Shown here piece after piece: positions 15,551-23,478 of a DNA stretch of 29,744 nt. Source of the DNA: Planctomycetota bacterium (lineage in GTDB: Bacteria; Planctomycetota; Planctomycetia; Pirellulales; Pirellulaceae); contig JAPLNJ010000413.1 of the NCBI GenBank assembly GCA_026692885.1, positions 1 to 29,744 on the forward strand, in the 5' to 3' direction. Position numbers and translations under genes: made by a program. Under the pieces are notes generated by a model. The model worked only from the letters and a program-made list of their open reading frames with translations. It had not been told where the DNA came from and did not search any database. Numbering within the stretch: position 1 is the first letter of the stretch; the number at the start of each line of letters is the position of its first letter.

Positions 15551-18274
15551 TCAATGCAGCCGCACATAGTCGAAGGCGAACTTGGCGCCCGGCTCCGTGG
15601 CCGGATCGATTCGCAGCGTCGTCACCACGCCGCGCCAATGCGGACTCTTGGCCAGATCCAGCTCATAATCGTGGAACTGGCCGTCTCCGACCACGTTGAT
15701 GCCCAGCGACGTCGCTTCACTCACCGCCGTCAGGGCGGTCGCCCAGAAGATCTGAACCCGCTGATCGCGGTCGCTCCGCAGGCGGAACGTGAGGCGCTGG
15801 AGGCACGCGGCCTCGACCTGCAGGCCGGCGACCTGGAGCACCGGATCGCGGCCGGTAGCTCGGCCCGCCAGCAGACCGTCCTGCACGGCCAGGTCGGCGA
15901 CGTCGCCGTTGGCTGTCCAGCCTTCCAGGGCCCGGTCGGTATTGAACTCCCAGGCCGTTTTCGCGACGGCCGGCGGGAGGTCGTAGGGTCCGAGGCCGAC
16001 GTCCGCCGGGATCAGATTCGGCGGCCAATCGCCCGGCTCGCAAAAGGCCTCGCGAATCTGGTCAAGGTCCTGGAAGCCGTATTCGGCGTAGGGCTCGATG
16101 TAGCTGCCCTCGCCCCACTCGTTCATCGGCCCGAGCGCAATGATCTTCTTGTCGGTCCGGTCCGCATACTGCCGGGCGAGCCGGCAGAGCTTGCCGAGCA
16201 ACTCGGGCGTGCGGCCATCGGCCACGACCGATTTGTCGCCATGCCAGGGCCGGGCATCCCAGCCGGTATCGACGATCGGCAAGTAAAGCAGGCCGCGCGC
16301 GGACTGTTCTGCTTCGCGCCATAGATCGGGGCAGGTATCGAGGAGCCGGGCGAACGGGAAGCGGTCGCTCTGGGCGCGCTGGTGTGCGAGCTGGAATCCG
16401 TGATAGGTAGTCGCCGCCTCGTAACCTTCGCTCGTGAGTTCCTGGGTGCGATTGGGATGATCGTGGGAGCTCATGGCCACAAAGTAGATCCCGGGGTATC
16501 CGGCCGTTTTGGCCATCTGCTGCGACATCGCGTACAGCTTGGCGGCTTCCGTGCTTCCGCCCAGATCGTGACGCACGTTCTGAGGCGCCCAGATGAACAC
16601 GGCAGGCCGGCCATCGATACGGTAGTACTCCGGCATGTTGAAGTAGTTGTCGATCCAGTACTGAGTCACCTTGCGCCAGTCCTCCACGGAATGCGTGTTC
16701 GGCGGATTGTGGTTCGCCCACATGACGGCCCATTTCAGGTACTTGCGGTACTTGGCTTTCCCGTAGGCGTCGTGGACCCAGTGCTCCAACTGGCGCTGGC
16801 CCTGGCACCAGTACCAATCGACCATGAAGAAGTTGATCCCGTGTTCCACGGCCCATTTGATCTGCCAGTCGGCGCACTCGGGGTTCGATTCGTCGTACCA
16901 GCCCAGAATCGGCTTGCGGTTGGGAAAGCTGAGGATCGGCTGCCACTTGTCGGCGGTGGGGAAGCCGGGAAAGTAGAAGGCGCCGATATCGTACTTGCTC
17001 CGCACTGGCTGGGGCTCGGGGACGTAAGACGCCTTGGGCACATCGGGTGCCTTGGTCAATTCCAGCGTTGCTGCCGAAGCCACCGGTTCCGTCCCCGCGG
17101 CTGCCACCTTGACCGCCAGGTCGATCTTGCCCAGCGTTTCCGTTTGGACTTGCCAAGTGAGCGTCTTGGGCAGATAGAGCGAGAGCCGGTCGAGCTTCTT
17201 CTCGGCGCCGCCCAGCACCGTGACGCCCGCGGGTACTTGCAGCGTGGCCGTCACGTTCTCCGCGAGTTGGCCGCCGAGGTTTCGCAAGGTGCAGGTGACT
17301 CCGGCGGGTCGCCCGGCGCGGTTGATGCCCTCCGTAGGCCCGAAATAATCCACCTCCAGCTCGGCGGGCCCGCAAGGCTCGGCAGCCACTTCGATCGACT
17401 CGACCCGTGTGTTTCCACCCGCCGCAGTCGGCAGTTGGAGGCCGAGCCGAACGATCTCGTCCTGCCACTTCTTCAGCCCGCTGGTGGCGATGTTGTAGGA
17501 ATGCACTTTGCCGTCCGGCCGCAGCGGGAAGGCCATACTCTCCCAGCCGAACCGGCTGCTGGAAACGCAGAACAGCCGGCCGCTGCCTGCGCGATCGGTG
17601 ACCATGCGGACGCACACAAAAGGATGTTCGGCCGCGCGGATTGCAATGGGGGGGCTGAGCACGAGGGGCCCTTGTGTCTGCCCTTCAAGGTCTCCGGAGG
17701 CCTGCCACTGACTGCGGATCTCATCCCGGTTCCAGGCCTTCGCCGCCGAACTGGCGACCGCCTGTTGCTCGGCAATTCTGATCCACTGAATATCGAACTC
17801 GCCGGCATTGGGCGGGTCGAATCGCAGGCGGATGATTTGCTTGGCCGCCTGCCAGAACGGCCAGATCCGGTAGACGTGGAACTCGGTGTCGCCCGGGGTC
17901 TGGAACAGCCGATGCTTCTCCGGGCTGAATCCGCCGTAGGGACCTTGGAGCGTTTCGGTCCAGTACAACTCGGCCATCGCCGGGGCGGTGCATTTCACAC
18001 AGATCTCCACGTACTGCGCGGGGGCAGCCGCGATCTCAAACATCGGCGAGAACAGGATCGGATCGCTGCCGGTGGCCCGGCCGTGAAGCGCACCGTCGCG
18101 AACCGCCGCGTCGGCGATCTGGCCGCCCACCTGCCAGCCGCGGAGTTCGCCCGCCTGGTCGAATCGCCACTCGACAAGAGTCTTGTCGTCCGCCTGGGCG
18201 GAAGCCGCAGCCAGCAGCAGCGCCACGCACCATCCGACCCCAACGTCCCACGTCAATTTCTTCGTTTGCTGCAT
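15551..18274 (-). CDS. Secreted GH99/WbsX-like hydrolase flanked by duplicated sandwich domains
   Basis: 907 residues from the ATG at 18274, which has a strong ribosome site (AAGGAGTCGCCTTC) and a signal peptide (MQQTKKLTWDVGVGWCVALL...). The central TIM-barrel-like region (~residues 440-760) has the hallmarks of the WbsX/GH99-like family: GAFYFPGF near its start, WYDESNPECADWQIKWAVEH, FFMVDWYW and GPMNEWGEGSYIEPYAEYGF. GH99 enzymes are endo-alpha-mannosidases/mannanases; WbsX-type members are poorly characterised. An N-terminal module (WRFDQAGELRGWQVGG...ALHGRATGSDPIL) and a C-terminal module (WEFNTDRALEGWTANG...LLAGRATGRDPVL) are clearly duplicates and probably bind carbohydrate. A CARDB-like Ig region precedes the barrel (VTCTLRNLGGQLAENVTATL). 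Confidence 0.8.
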   Translation of the reverse strand: MQQTKKLTWDVGVGWCVALLLAAASAQADDKTLVEWRFDQAGELRGWQVGGQIADAAVRDGALHGRATGSDPILFSPMFEIAAAPAQYVEICVKCTAPAMAELYWTETLQGPYGGFSPEKHRLFQTPGDTEFHVYRIWPFWQAAKQIIRLRFDPPNAGEFDIQWIRIAEQQAVASSAAKAWNRDEIRSQWQASGDLEGQTQGPLVLSPPIAIRAAEHPFVCVRMVTDRAGSGRLFCVSSSRFGWESMAFPLRPDGKVHSYNIATSGLKKWQDEIVRLGLQLPTAAGGNTRVESIEVAAEPCGPAELEVDYFGPTEGINRAGRPAGVTCTLRNLGGQLAENVTATLQVPAGVTVLGGAEKKLDRLSLYLPKTLTWQVQTETLGKIDLAVKVAAAGTEPVASAATLELTKAPDVPKASYVPEPQPVRSKYDIGAFYFPGFPTADKWQPILSFPNRKPILGWYDESNPECADWQIKWAVEHGINFFMVDWYWCQGQRQLEHWVHDAYGKAKYRKYLKWAVMWANHNPPNTHSVEDWRKVTQYWIDNYFNMPEYYRIDGRPAVFIWAPQNVRHDLGGSTEAAKLYAMSQQMAKTAGYPGIYFVAMSSHDHPNRTQELTSEGYEAATTYHGFQLAHQRAQSDRFPFARLLDTCPDLWREAEQSARGLLYLPIVDTGWDARPWHGDKSVVADGRTPELLGKLCRLARQYADRTDKKIIALGPMNEWGEGSYIEPYAEYGFQDLDQIREAFCEPGDWPPNLIPADVGLGPYDLPPAVAKTAWEFNTDRALEGWTANGDVADLAVQDGLLAGRATGRDPVLQVAGLQVEAACLQRLTFRLRSDRDQRVQIFWATALTAVSEATSLGINVVGDGQFHDYELDLAKSPHWRGVVTTLRIDPATEPGAKFAFDYVRLH

Positions 18275-18511
18275 GAAGGCGACTCCTTGTGTTTTCGGTA
18301 TTCTGAGAAGTCCGGTTTCGGACGGCGTGGATACTCTTGTCGCTGAACGGGCTCTGGTTGTCAACACGGGAGCGGACCGCGGCCGACGAGCTTACAGCGG
18401 ACGAACCGGAGGCGACCGAAATAGTTCCCCGCAAGTGCCCTTTCTGTGTGCGGGAGCGAGCAGAGTGAGGGGCAAGAGAATGCGTGCATGGTTTCGATCC
18501 GCGCCACAGGA

Positions 18512-18667
18512 TAGCACGGATGGCAAAGTCGGGGCTCGGATGACCATCAAAGAAGGAAACCAATGGACGTTCTCGCGGGACGATTTCATCACCCCTCTTG
18601 TCCGAACGACGATCTTCCCTCGCCGTCCGCATTCCTTATCCGTGCCCCGGCCTTGCCATCCGTGCTA
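18512..18667. repeat. 'GCACGGATGGCAAAG' palindromic repeat, copy 2
   Basis: Arms at 18512-18543 (TAGCACGGATGGCAAAGTCG...) and 18636-18667 (...GGCCTTGCCATCCGTGCTA) are inverse over 32 bases with a few mismatches, separated by about 92 bases. It is the same family as 13755-13847. It fills most of the 470-base gap between the ceramidase-like and GH99-like genes, in which I see no gene. Confidence 0.75.
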
Positions 18668-18744
18668 CCGAAGTGAAACTGCCGCGTGTGCCTTTCCGCA
18701 ACCTCGTTGCAGAACGCGTGAGCAGGTGTTCGGGGTTTGCGAAA

Positions 18745-20268
18745 CTATTCCAACTCCGGCGGCACGTTGCCGTAGGTCCACGGCTTGCCCTGGGGTGCAC
18801 GCTGGGGGTGGGGCTCATCGCCGGGCTTCATCTGCCCGGCCAGTTCCAGAGCGGCTTCGACCATCTTCCGGCCTGCCTGGACCTCCAAGTTGGTGCAACT
18901 GGTGAGCCGGGTTTCGTAGCCGCCGCCGTGCGGGCCAAACGCCTCCTCGGTCGGGACGTAGCCCGTGAAGTCATTCGCGTAGCCGATCGGAAAGGTGATC
19001 GCGAAGGGGCTCCGCGATCGCGTCTCCAGGCCGTATTGGCAGAACAGCTCGCCCGGATTGGCCAGCAGCACTGCCGGCCCGACCTGGATCACCTGGACCT
19101 CGACCTCGGCGACCGGCGATACGGCGCGTAAGGCGTCCAAGAGCACGATTTCCTTCGCGAAGGCCCACTCGGTGTGCCCGACCACTTGCGGGTCCTGCTG
19201 AGCGAGCTCCAGGCAACGTTTCACGCGCTGCGGATCCGGCGTGCGGCGGTGGATCTGCAAGAGCTTCGACCGGGCCTCCAACGGCAGGAGTCGCCCCGGT
19301 TCCATGGACAGCAGCGTCTTGACTGCTTCGGCCCCGATTCGACCGCCGACAATCTCGGCCCACCGCTCCCCTTTGGGGAAGACATAGGGGCTGAGGTTGT
19401 CGACCTGGGTCACATCCCCGGAGTAGCCCTGGAGGAAGACCACGATCGCCTCCTTTCCCAGGGCCCCCCGAATCACTCGCTCCAGATAGTAGACATAGTT
19501 GGCCGAAATTCCGTCGGGGCTGGTGGTGGCGTGGCAGGCGAAGTTGACGACGCAGCCGAGCAACTTGCCCGAGCTGTCCCACGCGCCCAGCACGCCCACG
19601 GTCGGATCGGTGGGGCCGGCGTACTCAAACACTTCGGGATTGTTCTGGCCGGGATGCGTATAGGTCCGGCCGTTCTTCATCCGCAGCCGACGATTAAATG
19701 CCACCCGGTCTTCCTTGCCGGCACCGGCGCCGCAGCGGACCTCGACCCTGGCCCGGTCGGCGGCACAGACGGCCTCGACGATCTTGTCTCGCACTTTTTC
19801 CACATAGCGCACGTCGGCGCAGGACGACTGCTCGTAGGCCAATCGCCGGACGGCCTCCGACGCGTGGTCGTATTGCCCGGGTTGCACGATTCCCAGCGGA
19901 CCCGATGAGTGCGAATGCGAAGCCCCGATCAGCACCGCCTCGGCGCGAATGCCGCTCCGCTGGCGAATGAGTTCGCGTGCCTGGAGGACCATCGGGCGGA
20001 ACACGAAGCCCGCATCGACCCCCACCAGAGCCACCCGCATCCGGCCGTCGTCGAACACGGCGGCGCGAACCTTGCACGGGTCATGGATCGAATGGCAATA
20101 GGACTTGCCGTAGCCGCCCGGCACCTCCATGCCCAGGTCGGGCGTGATGTCGGCCTCGGCGAAGCCGGCCTTCATCGCCGGCTCCTCCGCCCCCAGCGGC
20201 CGAGCGAGCCCAGCACACGCCAACTCCGCGAGTACCAGGCACATGGCCGTCCGCAGAAGCTTCCTCAT
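18745..20268 (-). CDS. Secreted neutral/alkaline ceramidase-like protein
   Basis: 507 residues from the ATG at 20268, with a ribosome site (GGGAGACC) and a signal peptide (MRKLLRTAMCLVLAELACAG...). The sequence follows the N-terminal domain of neutral/alkaline non-lysosomal ceramidases (PF04734): AGFAEADITPDLGMEVPGGY, GASHSHSSGPLG with the metal-binding His residues, NFACHATTSPDGIS with another His, and LQGYSGDV. True ceramidases hydrolyse the N-acyl bond of ceramide using zinc. Bacteria also have many shorter members that keep the metal site but lack the C-terminal Ig-like domain; this one ends after YETRLTSCTNLEVQAGRKMV, so it is of the shorter type and its substrate is unproven. It lies 55 bases downstream of the oxidoreductase on the same strand, so the two probably form an operon. 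Confidence 0.8.
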   Translation of the reverse strand: MRKLLRTAMCLVLAELACAGLARPLGAEEPAMKAGFAEADITPDLGMEVPGGYGKSYCHSIHDPCKVRAAVFDDGRMRVALVGVDAGFVFRPMVLQARELIRQRSGIRAEAVLIGASHSHSSGPLGIVQPGQYDHASEAVRRLAYEQSSCADVRYVEKVRDKIVEAVCAADRARVEVRCGAGAGKEDRVAFNRRLRMKNGRTYTHPGQNNPEVFEYAGPTDPTVGVLGAWDSSGKLLGCVVNFACHATTSPDGISANYVYYLERVIRGALGKEAIVVFLQGYSGDVTQVDNLSPYVFPKGERWAEIVGGRIGAEAVKTLLSMEPGRLLPLEARSKLLQIHRRTPDPQRVKRCLELAQQDPQVVGHTEWAFAKEIVLLDALRAVSPVAEVEVQVIQVGPAVLLANPGELFCQYGLETRSRSPFAITFPIGYANDFTGYVPTEEAFGPHGGGYETRLTSCTNLEVQAGRKMVEAALELAGQMKPGDEPHPQRAPQGKPWTYGNVPPELE

Positions 20269-20323
20269 ATTCGGTCTCCCGATATTCGGTATCCCGCGTC
20301 GCACACGTGTCAACCGCACGCCG

Positions 20324-21328
20324 TCAAGCTTTCCCGACGATCTTCAGAGAGATCTCCACCGCCCGTCGGCCATCTTCGGGCGAAATCGATGGCTGGCGGC
20401 CTTCCAGGATGCAGTCCACGAAATGCTCGTCCATCTGCATGTGACCCCACTGGCGATGGCCGCCGCCCTCCCGGAAAATCCAGTCCGACTTGTCCGGGTC
20501 GTGGCCGAACAGCGTCAACTCGTTGTTCCAGTTGGCCTTGATCGAGCGGGTATTGTCGCCGATCACTTCCAGGATGGACGTGCTGCAGGCATGGGCCACC
20601 GAGCCGCTGGTGTTCAAAGCCCCAATCACGCCGCCCGGAAACTTGTAGTTCACAAACGCGTTGTAGCCCAGCGTGTCGCCAAACTTCTCGATCGGGAAGT
20701 GTTCCACGCAGGCATTGATGTCCGTGAAATCCACGCCCAGCAGCCAGCGCATCAGATCGATCGACCAGACCGCCAGCGTGAACAGCGGTCCGCCTGTTTC
20801 TTTCAGGTTCCAGACCCACGAGCCAGCCGGCCATTGCATGGCCAAGTCGGCCGCGGGGATCCACTCGCGGTACATGATGGCCGTGGGCTTGCCCAACTCG
20901 CCCTTGTCGATCAATTCCTTGGCCTTCACGTAATTTGGGGTGAAGCGGAAGTTCAAGCTGGGCATCAGGATGACACCTGCTTTCTTGGCGGCCGCGAGCA
21001 TGCGATCGACTTCGGCGAGTGTCGTCGCCAGCGGCATCTCGCAGAGCACGTGCTTTCCCGCCTCGAGCGCGGCGATCGCGATCGAAGCGTGGTGCTGGGT
21101 CGGAACGGCAATCACGACCGCTTGGACGTTCGGATCCGCCAGCATCTTGCGGTAGTCCGTATAAGTCGACGGGACGCCGTGTTTCTTTGCCTGTTTGTTC
21201 AGGGCTTTCTCATTCACGTCGGAGATGGCCACCAGATTGGCCTGTTTCATCTTCTGGAAAGCGGGCAGATGAGCGCCAGCACCAACAAAACCAAGACCGA
21301 CAACACCTACTCCTACTTGACCTGACAT
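20324..21328 (-). CDS. Gfo/Idh/MocA-family oxidoreductase
   Basis: 334 residues with no signal peptide, so cytoplasmic. The N-terminal Rossmann fold is clear: VGVGVVGLGFVGAGAH for dinucleotide binding, ending in AGKHVLCEMPLATT, where the family usually has E-K-P (here E-M-P). The C-terminal dehydrogenase-like domain includes GELGKPTAIMYREW, KETGGPLFTLAVWSIDLMRW with the conserved Asp, and GHMQMDEHFVDCI. Members oxidise or reduce sugars and inositols using NAD(P). Next to secreted glycan hydrolases, a role in processing a released sugar is reasonable but not demonstrated. It is the first gene of a likely two-gene operon with the ceramidase-like gene. The ribosome site is weak. A 20-bp tandem repeat lies 49-88 bases upstream. 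Confidence 0.88.
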   Translation of the reverse strand: MSGQVGVGVVGLGFVGAGAHLPAFQKMKQANLVAISDVNEKALNKQAKKHGVPSTYTDYRKMLADPNVQAVVIAVPTQHHASIAIAALEAGKHVLCEMPLATTLAEVDRMLAAAKKAGVILMPSLNFRFTPNYVKAKELIDKGELGKPTAIMYREWIPAADLAMQWPAGSWVWNLKETGGPLFTLAVWSIDLMRWLLGVDFTDINACVEHFPIEKFGDTLGYNAFVNYKFPGGVIGALNTSGSVAHACSTSILEVIGDNTRSIKANWNNELTLFGHDPDKSDWIFREGGGHRQWGHMQMDEHFVDCILEGRQPSISPEDGRRAVEISLKIVGKA

Positions 21329-21376
21329 CGCGAATTCGCCCTTGGGGCCAACTTACGGGGACCTACTCAGAGGCAT

Positions 21377-21416
21377 GTAAATCTAGGAATGGAACGGTAA
21401 ATCTAGGAATGGAACG
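21377..21416. repeat. Perfect 20-bp tandem repeat upstream of the oxidoreductase gene
   Basis: GTAAATCTAGGAATGGAACG occurs twice head to tail (21377-21396 and 21397-21416). It is locally AT-richer than its surroundings and lies in the promoter region of the minus-strand oxidoreductase, where tandem copies could be an operator. Slippage or an element edge is equally possible. Confidence 0.6.
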
Positions 21417-21504
21417 GGCACGATGTCAAGAGGGAGCTTTTGGGCTTCTTGCCAAAGACGCAGAACTGGGCCGCCGAGCCTTCCATCCTGATTGAGCCTC
21501 CCGC

Positions 21505-21885
21505 TCACCCGCGGACAAGCAAACCAGCTGGTTCCATTCTGGTTTGCTTCCCGGAGTGATTACGAAATCCAGGATGACCGAGTGGCCCTTGGGGCACCCC
21601 TGATCGTGATCCACAGGTTTTCGCCCCACAGGGGCAGCCACAAGTCAGCCCAGCGGCAGAGCGGCGTAGCCGCGTAGCGCCGCCCTGGGTTACGAGCGGA
21701 TTGAGAACACCAGCCCTGAAAGGGCGAAACAAGCCTTGGCCGCATCGGACGAACGACGCGTGCGGGATGAACCGATTTGTTTCGCCCTGTGGTTCCGGGG
21801 GGACACTGAGAACGAGGCCGGGCCGGACCTTGGCGGCGATGCCGAGATCGGCCAGCCAGACCTCACCTCGATTGGGCAGCGGCAT
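21505..21885 (-). pseudogene. Truncated MazF/PemK-type toxin gene
   Basis: The start is genuine: a GAGGAGG ribosome site, then MPLPNRGEVWLADLGIAAKV followed by RPGLVLSVPPEPQ, which is the conserved N-terminus of the MazF/PemK mRNA-interferase family. After about residue 33 the sequence departs completely and is a translation of intergenic-repeat DNA (21622-21731 and flanks) until a chance stop at 21505. The second half of the toxin, with its catalytic Thr/Ser and C-terminal helix, is absent. I see no remainder of the family further downstream. The product is probably non-functional. The start overlaps the antitoxin-like gene by 23 bases. Confidence 0.7.
21622..21731. repeat. Palindrome-rich repeat replacing the 3' part of mazF
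   Basis: Contains short palindromes GCCCCACAGGGGC (about 21623-21635), an imperfect inverted pair CCCAGCGGCAGAGCGGCG / CGCCGCCCTGGG (21650-21689), and GCCCTGAAAGGGC (21713-21725). Its first bases lie directly beyond the last toxin-like codons. Exact borders are uncertain because I see no clear target duplication. Confidence 0.55.
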
Positions 21886-22063
21886 GGGCAGCCTCCTCTG
21901 CGTCGTAGCCGCGGAATAGTTCGTCCGCTAACCCGTGTAAGGCATCCTCGGACAAATCATCAGACGGGACTGCCCGTCGCAAGATCTCCGCCGCCACATC
22001 CTGCTGATCGGCTGGGGCGAGCGTATCGAACGTCAACAGTAATTCACGAACGGAATCGGTCAT
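21863..22063 (-). CDS. Antitoxin-like small protein (partner of the broken mazF)
   Basis: 66 residues from the ATG at 22063, chosen for its strong AAGGAGG ribosome site seven bases upstream; an in-frame ATG at 22192 has none. The sequence MTDSVRELLLTFDTLAPADQ, then QDVAAEILRRAVPSDDLSED and LADELFRGYDAEEAA, is acidic and helical. It matches the general form of small antitoxins found immediately before PemK/MazF toxins in planctomycetes and cyanobacteria. It overlaps the toxin start by 23 bases, the usual toxin-antitoxin layout. As the toxin is truncated, this would now be an orphan antitoxin. DNA binding is not obvious from the sequence. Confidence 0.7.
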   Translation of the reverse strand: MTDSVRELLLTFDTLAPADQQDVAAEILRRAVPSDDLSEDALHGLADELFRGYDAEEAAHAAAQSR

Positions 22064-22343
22064 GGCTGGCCTCCTTGGATATCCTACCGGGAATCCTGCC
22101 GCGCGCCGTTGTCCCCTGCAAGCTGCGGGGGACGAGTCGCCAGCGCGGGTCGACCGATCTACAGTGACACCCAAACGCCGAAGATCGCCCACATCCAGCC
22201 CCCCCCCGTCCGGGCACCATGGTAGACCAGTCCTAACGCCACTGCGACACCAGCGAGTTGAAGCAGTGCCCCCATGCCGACGAACGACGCGGATCAGTTG
22301 CCGGGGACCGCGGCCACTGACCCCAACATTGCCACAGAACGCT

Positions 22344-22618
22344 GACCGGGGTCTTTGAAGTTGCGCATATTTGTCCCGCCGACTGCCCCACCGACCCCGC
22401 GTCGGTGGAATACGGTTTGCAAACTACGCGGGATCCCACAAGACTCCGCCCGTTCCGCCCTCGCCACCTCACCGCCGCCAGCGGCGGCGGTGAGGTGGCG
22501 AGGGCGGAACGGGCGCGCCGGGATATGGGCGTCGTCTAGTCGCCAAACCTGCATCCACCGGCACGGGGCCGGTGGGGACCATGCAAATGCGCAACTTCAA
22601 AGACCGCTGTCCCCGGTC
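22344..22618. repeat. Nested palindrome with perfect 33-bp central hairpin
   Basis: The outer arms GACCGGGGTCTTTGAAGTTG (from 22344, to 22368) and the inverse at 22587-22618 match over 25 bases, except that the right arm carries 8 extra bases. Inside lies a hairpin whose arms 22447-22479 and 22483-22515 are perfect inverses over 33 bases with a 3-base loop. The arms begin CGCCCGTTCCGCCCTCGCC and reach the centre as CCGCCGCC. The stretch 22193-22596 has no other gene. The right end supplies the last codons and stop of the adjacent antitoxin-like gene. Confidence 0.8.
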
Positions 22619-22788
22619 AACGGCATCCGCTGGTTCGCCGCTCCAGGTTGCCATAGCGGCTTGCCTTCGAGCATCTGCCGACGTTTTGCGTCTTCCGAAA
22701 TTCGGTGAACATCGCAGTCGAAACGCTGCGCAATCTCGCGTCGTGTTTCGTGAATTTCTTCGATGATAGGATCAACTTGATTCTTCAT
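22597..22788 (-). CDS. Antitoxin-like small protein next to the PIN-domain gene
   Basis: 63 residues from the ATG at 22788 (another start at 22803 is possible). The N-terminal part, MKNQVDPIIEEIHETRREIA followed by QRFDCDVHRISEDAKRRQ, is the form of small proteins usually encoded directly after PIN-domain toxins of this type. It overlaps the end of the PIN-containing gene by 17 bases, so translation is probably coupled; no separate ribosome site is visible. The last residues (LTGDSGL and the stop) are read from the end of the palindromic element at 22587-22618, so the natural C-terminus appears to have been replaced. Confidence 0.65.
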   Translation of the reverse strand: MKNQVDPIIEEIHETRREIAQRFDCDVHRISEDAKRRQMLEGKPLWQPGAANQRMPLTGDSGL

Positions 22789-23359
22789 CGTCGTACTCGT
22801 CAAGCATGTTCTTCGGCGTGCAGATCACTGGAAAAGGGAGCCCGAAATCATCCAAAACACGGAAAACACGCGGCAGAATCATCGGGTTGGCGATGTGCTT
22901 GCAGTTCCATATCAATAGATAGTCTATACGGTTAACGGCAGCACAGGCAATATGCAACGCGTCGACGATCGCGTCTGCAGGCAGTATCGCACGCGACACG
23001 ATTTCGGCGGCCAGTTGGTCAATTTCACCGCCAAGTGGGACGAGTGGAATACCGGCAAGATGCTTCAGGCGTTCGGCGGCGAGCGATACGTTTCCCGTGT
23101 TGGCCTCGTCAAGAACGTATTGCGCGGTCACGAGTTCGTAGCGCTGGCGATGCAACTCCCACCACATTCGTGTTCCAGCGCGGGAGCGAAACGTGTGCGT
23201 AAGAGTCCGTTCGTCCTCCGAGTATCCGCGCTTCACAACTGGTACGAGTGCCCATGACGCATCCCGGTGTCCGCGATACCAAAGGATGCGATTCTCCTCG
23301 CTAATACGGTCATGCAGTACAGAGACCATCTCTCCAACAGGAGTAACCTCTACGTTCAT
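22772..23359 (-). CDS. Chimeric FRG-domain/PIN-domain protein
   Basis: 195 residues, preceded by a GGGAG ribosome site. Residues 1-63 match the start of FRG-domain proteins: ILWYRGHRDASWALVPVVKR, then SEDERTLTHTFRSRAG (FRG stands for the conserved Phe/Tyr-Arg-Gly, here Y-R-G). From residue 66 the sequence is the C-terminal three quarters of a PIN-domain toxin: WWELHRQRYELVTAQYVLDE, ILPADAIVDALHIACAAV and DYLLIWNCKHIANP. PIN toxins are Mg-dependent RNases; acidic residues Glu85, Asp129 and Asp133 remain, but the first PIN strand with its acidic residue is replaced. FRG is truncated to its first quarter. I infer fusion by deletion between two neighbouring genes. Whether the product is active is unknown. 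A compact natural FRG-PIN architecture cannot be excluded. Confidence 0.7.
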   Translation of the reverse strand: MNVEVTPVGEMVSVLHDRISEENRILWYRGHRDASWALVPVVKRGYSEDERTLTHTFRSRAGTRMWWELHRQRYELVTAQYVLDEANTGNVSLAAERLKHLAGIPLVPLGGEIDQLAAEIVSRAILPADAIVDALHIACAAVNRIDYLLIWNCKHIANPMILPRVFRVLDDFGLPFPVICTPKNMLDEYDDEESS

Positions 23360-23478
23360 AGCTCACTCCCTTGATTGGTGCATAAGGACCAGGATCACAT
23401 GGGGCGGGCCAAGGACGCGTCCGTACCGCGCGACCAGTTACCGCCCTTACCTGCATCCGTTATGGCCGGGGAGAACCG

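Noticed and set aside
16382..18346. A plus-strand open frame of about 650 codons opposite the GH99-like gene
   Set aside because: It is a shadow of a gene with recognised domains and a strong ribosome site on the minus strand; no family features are seen.
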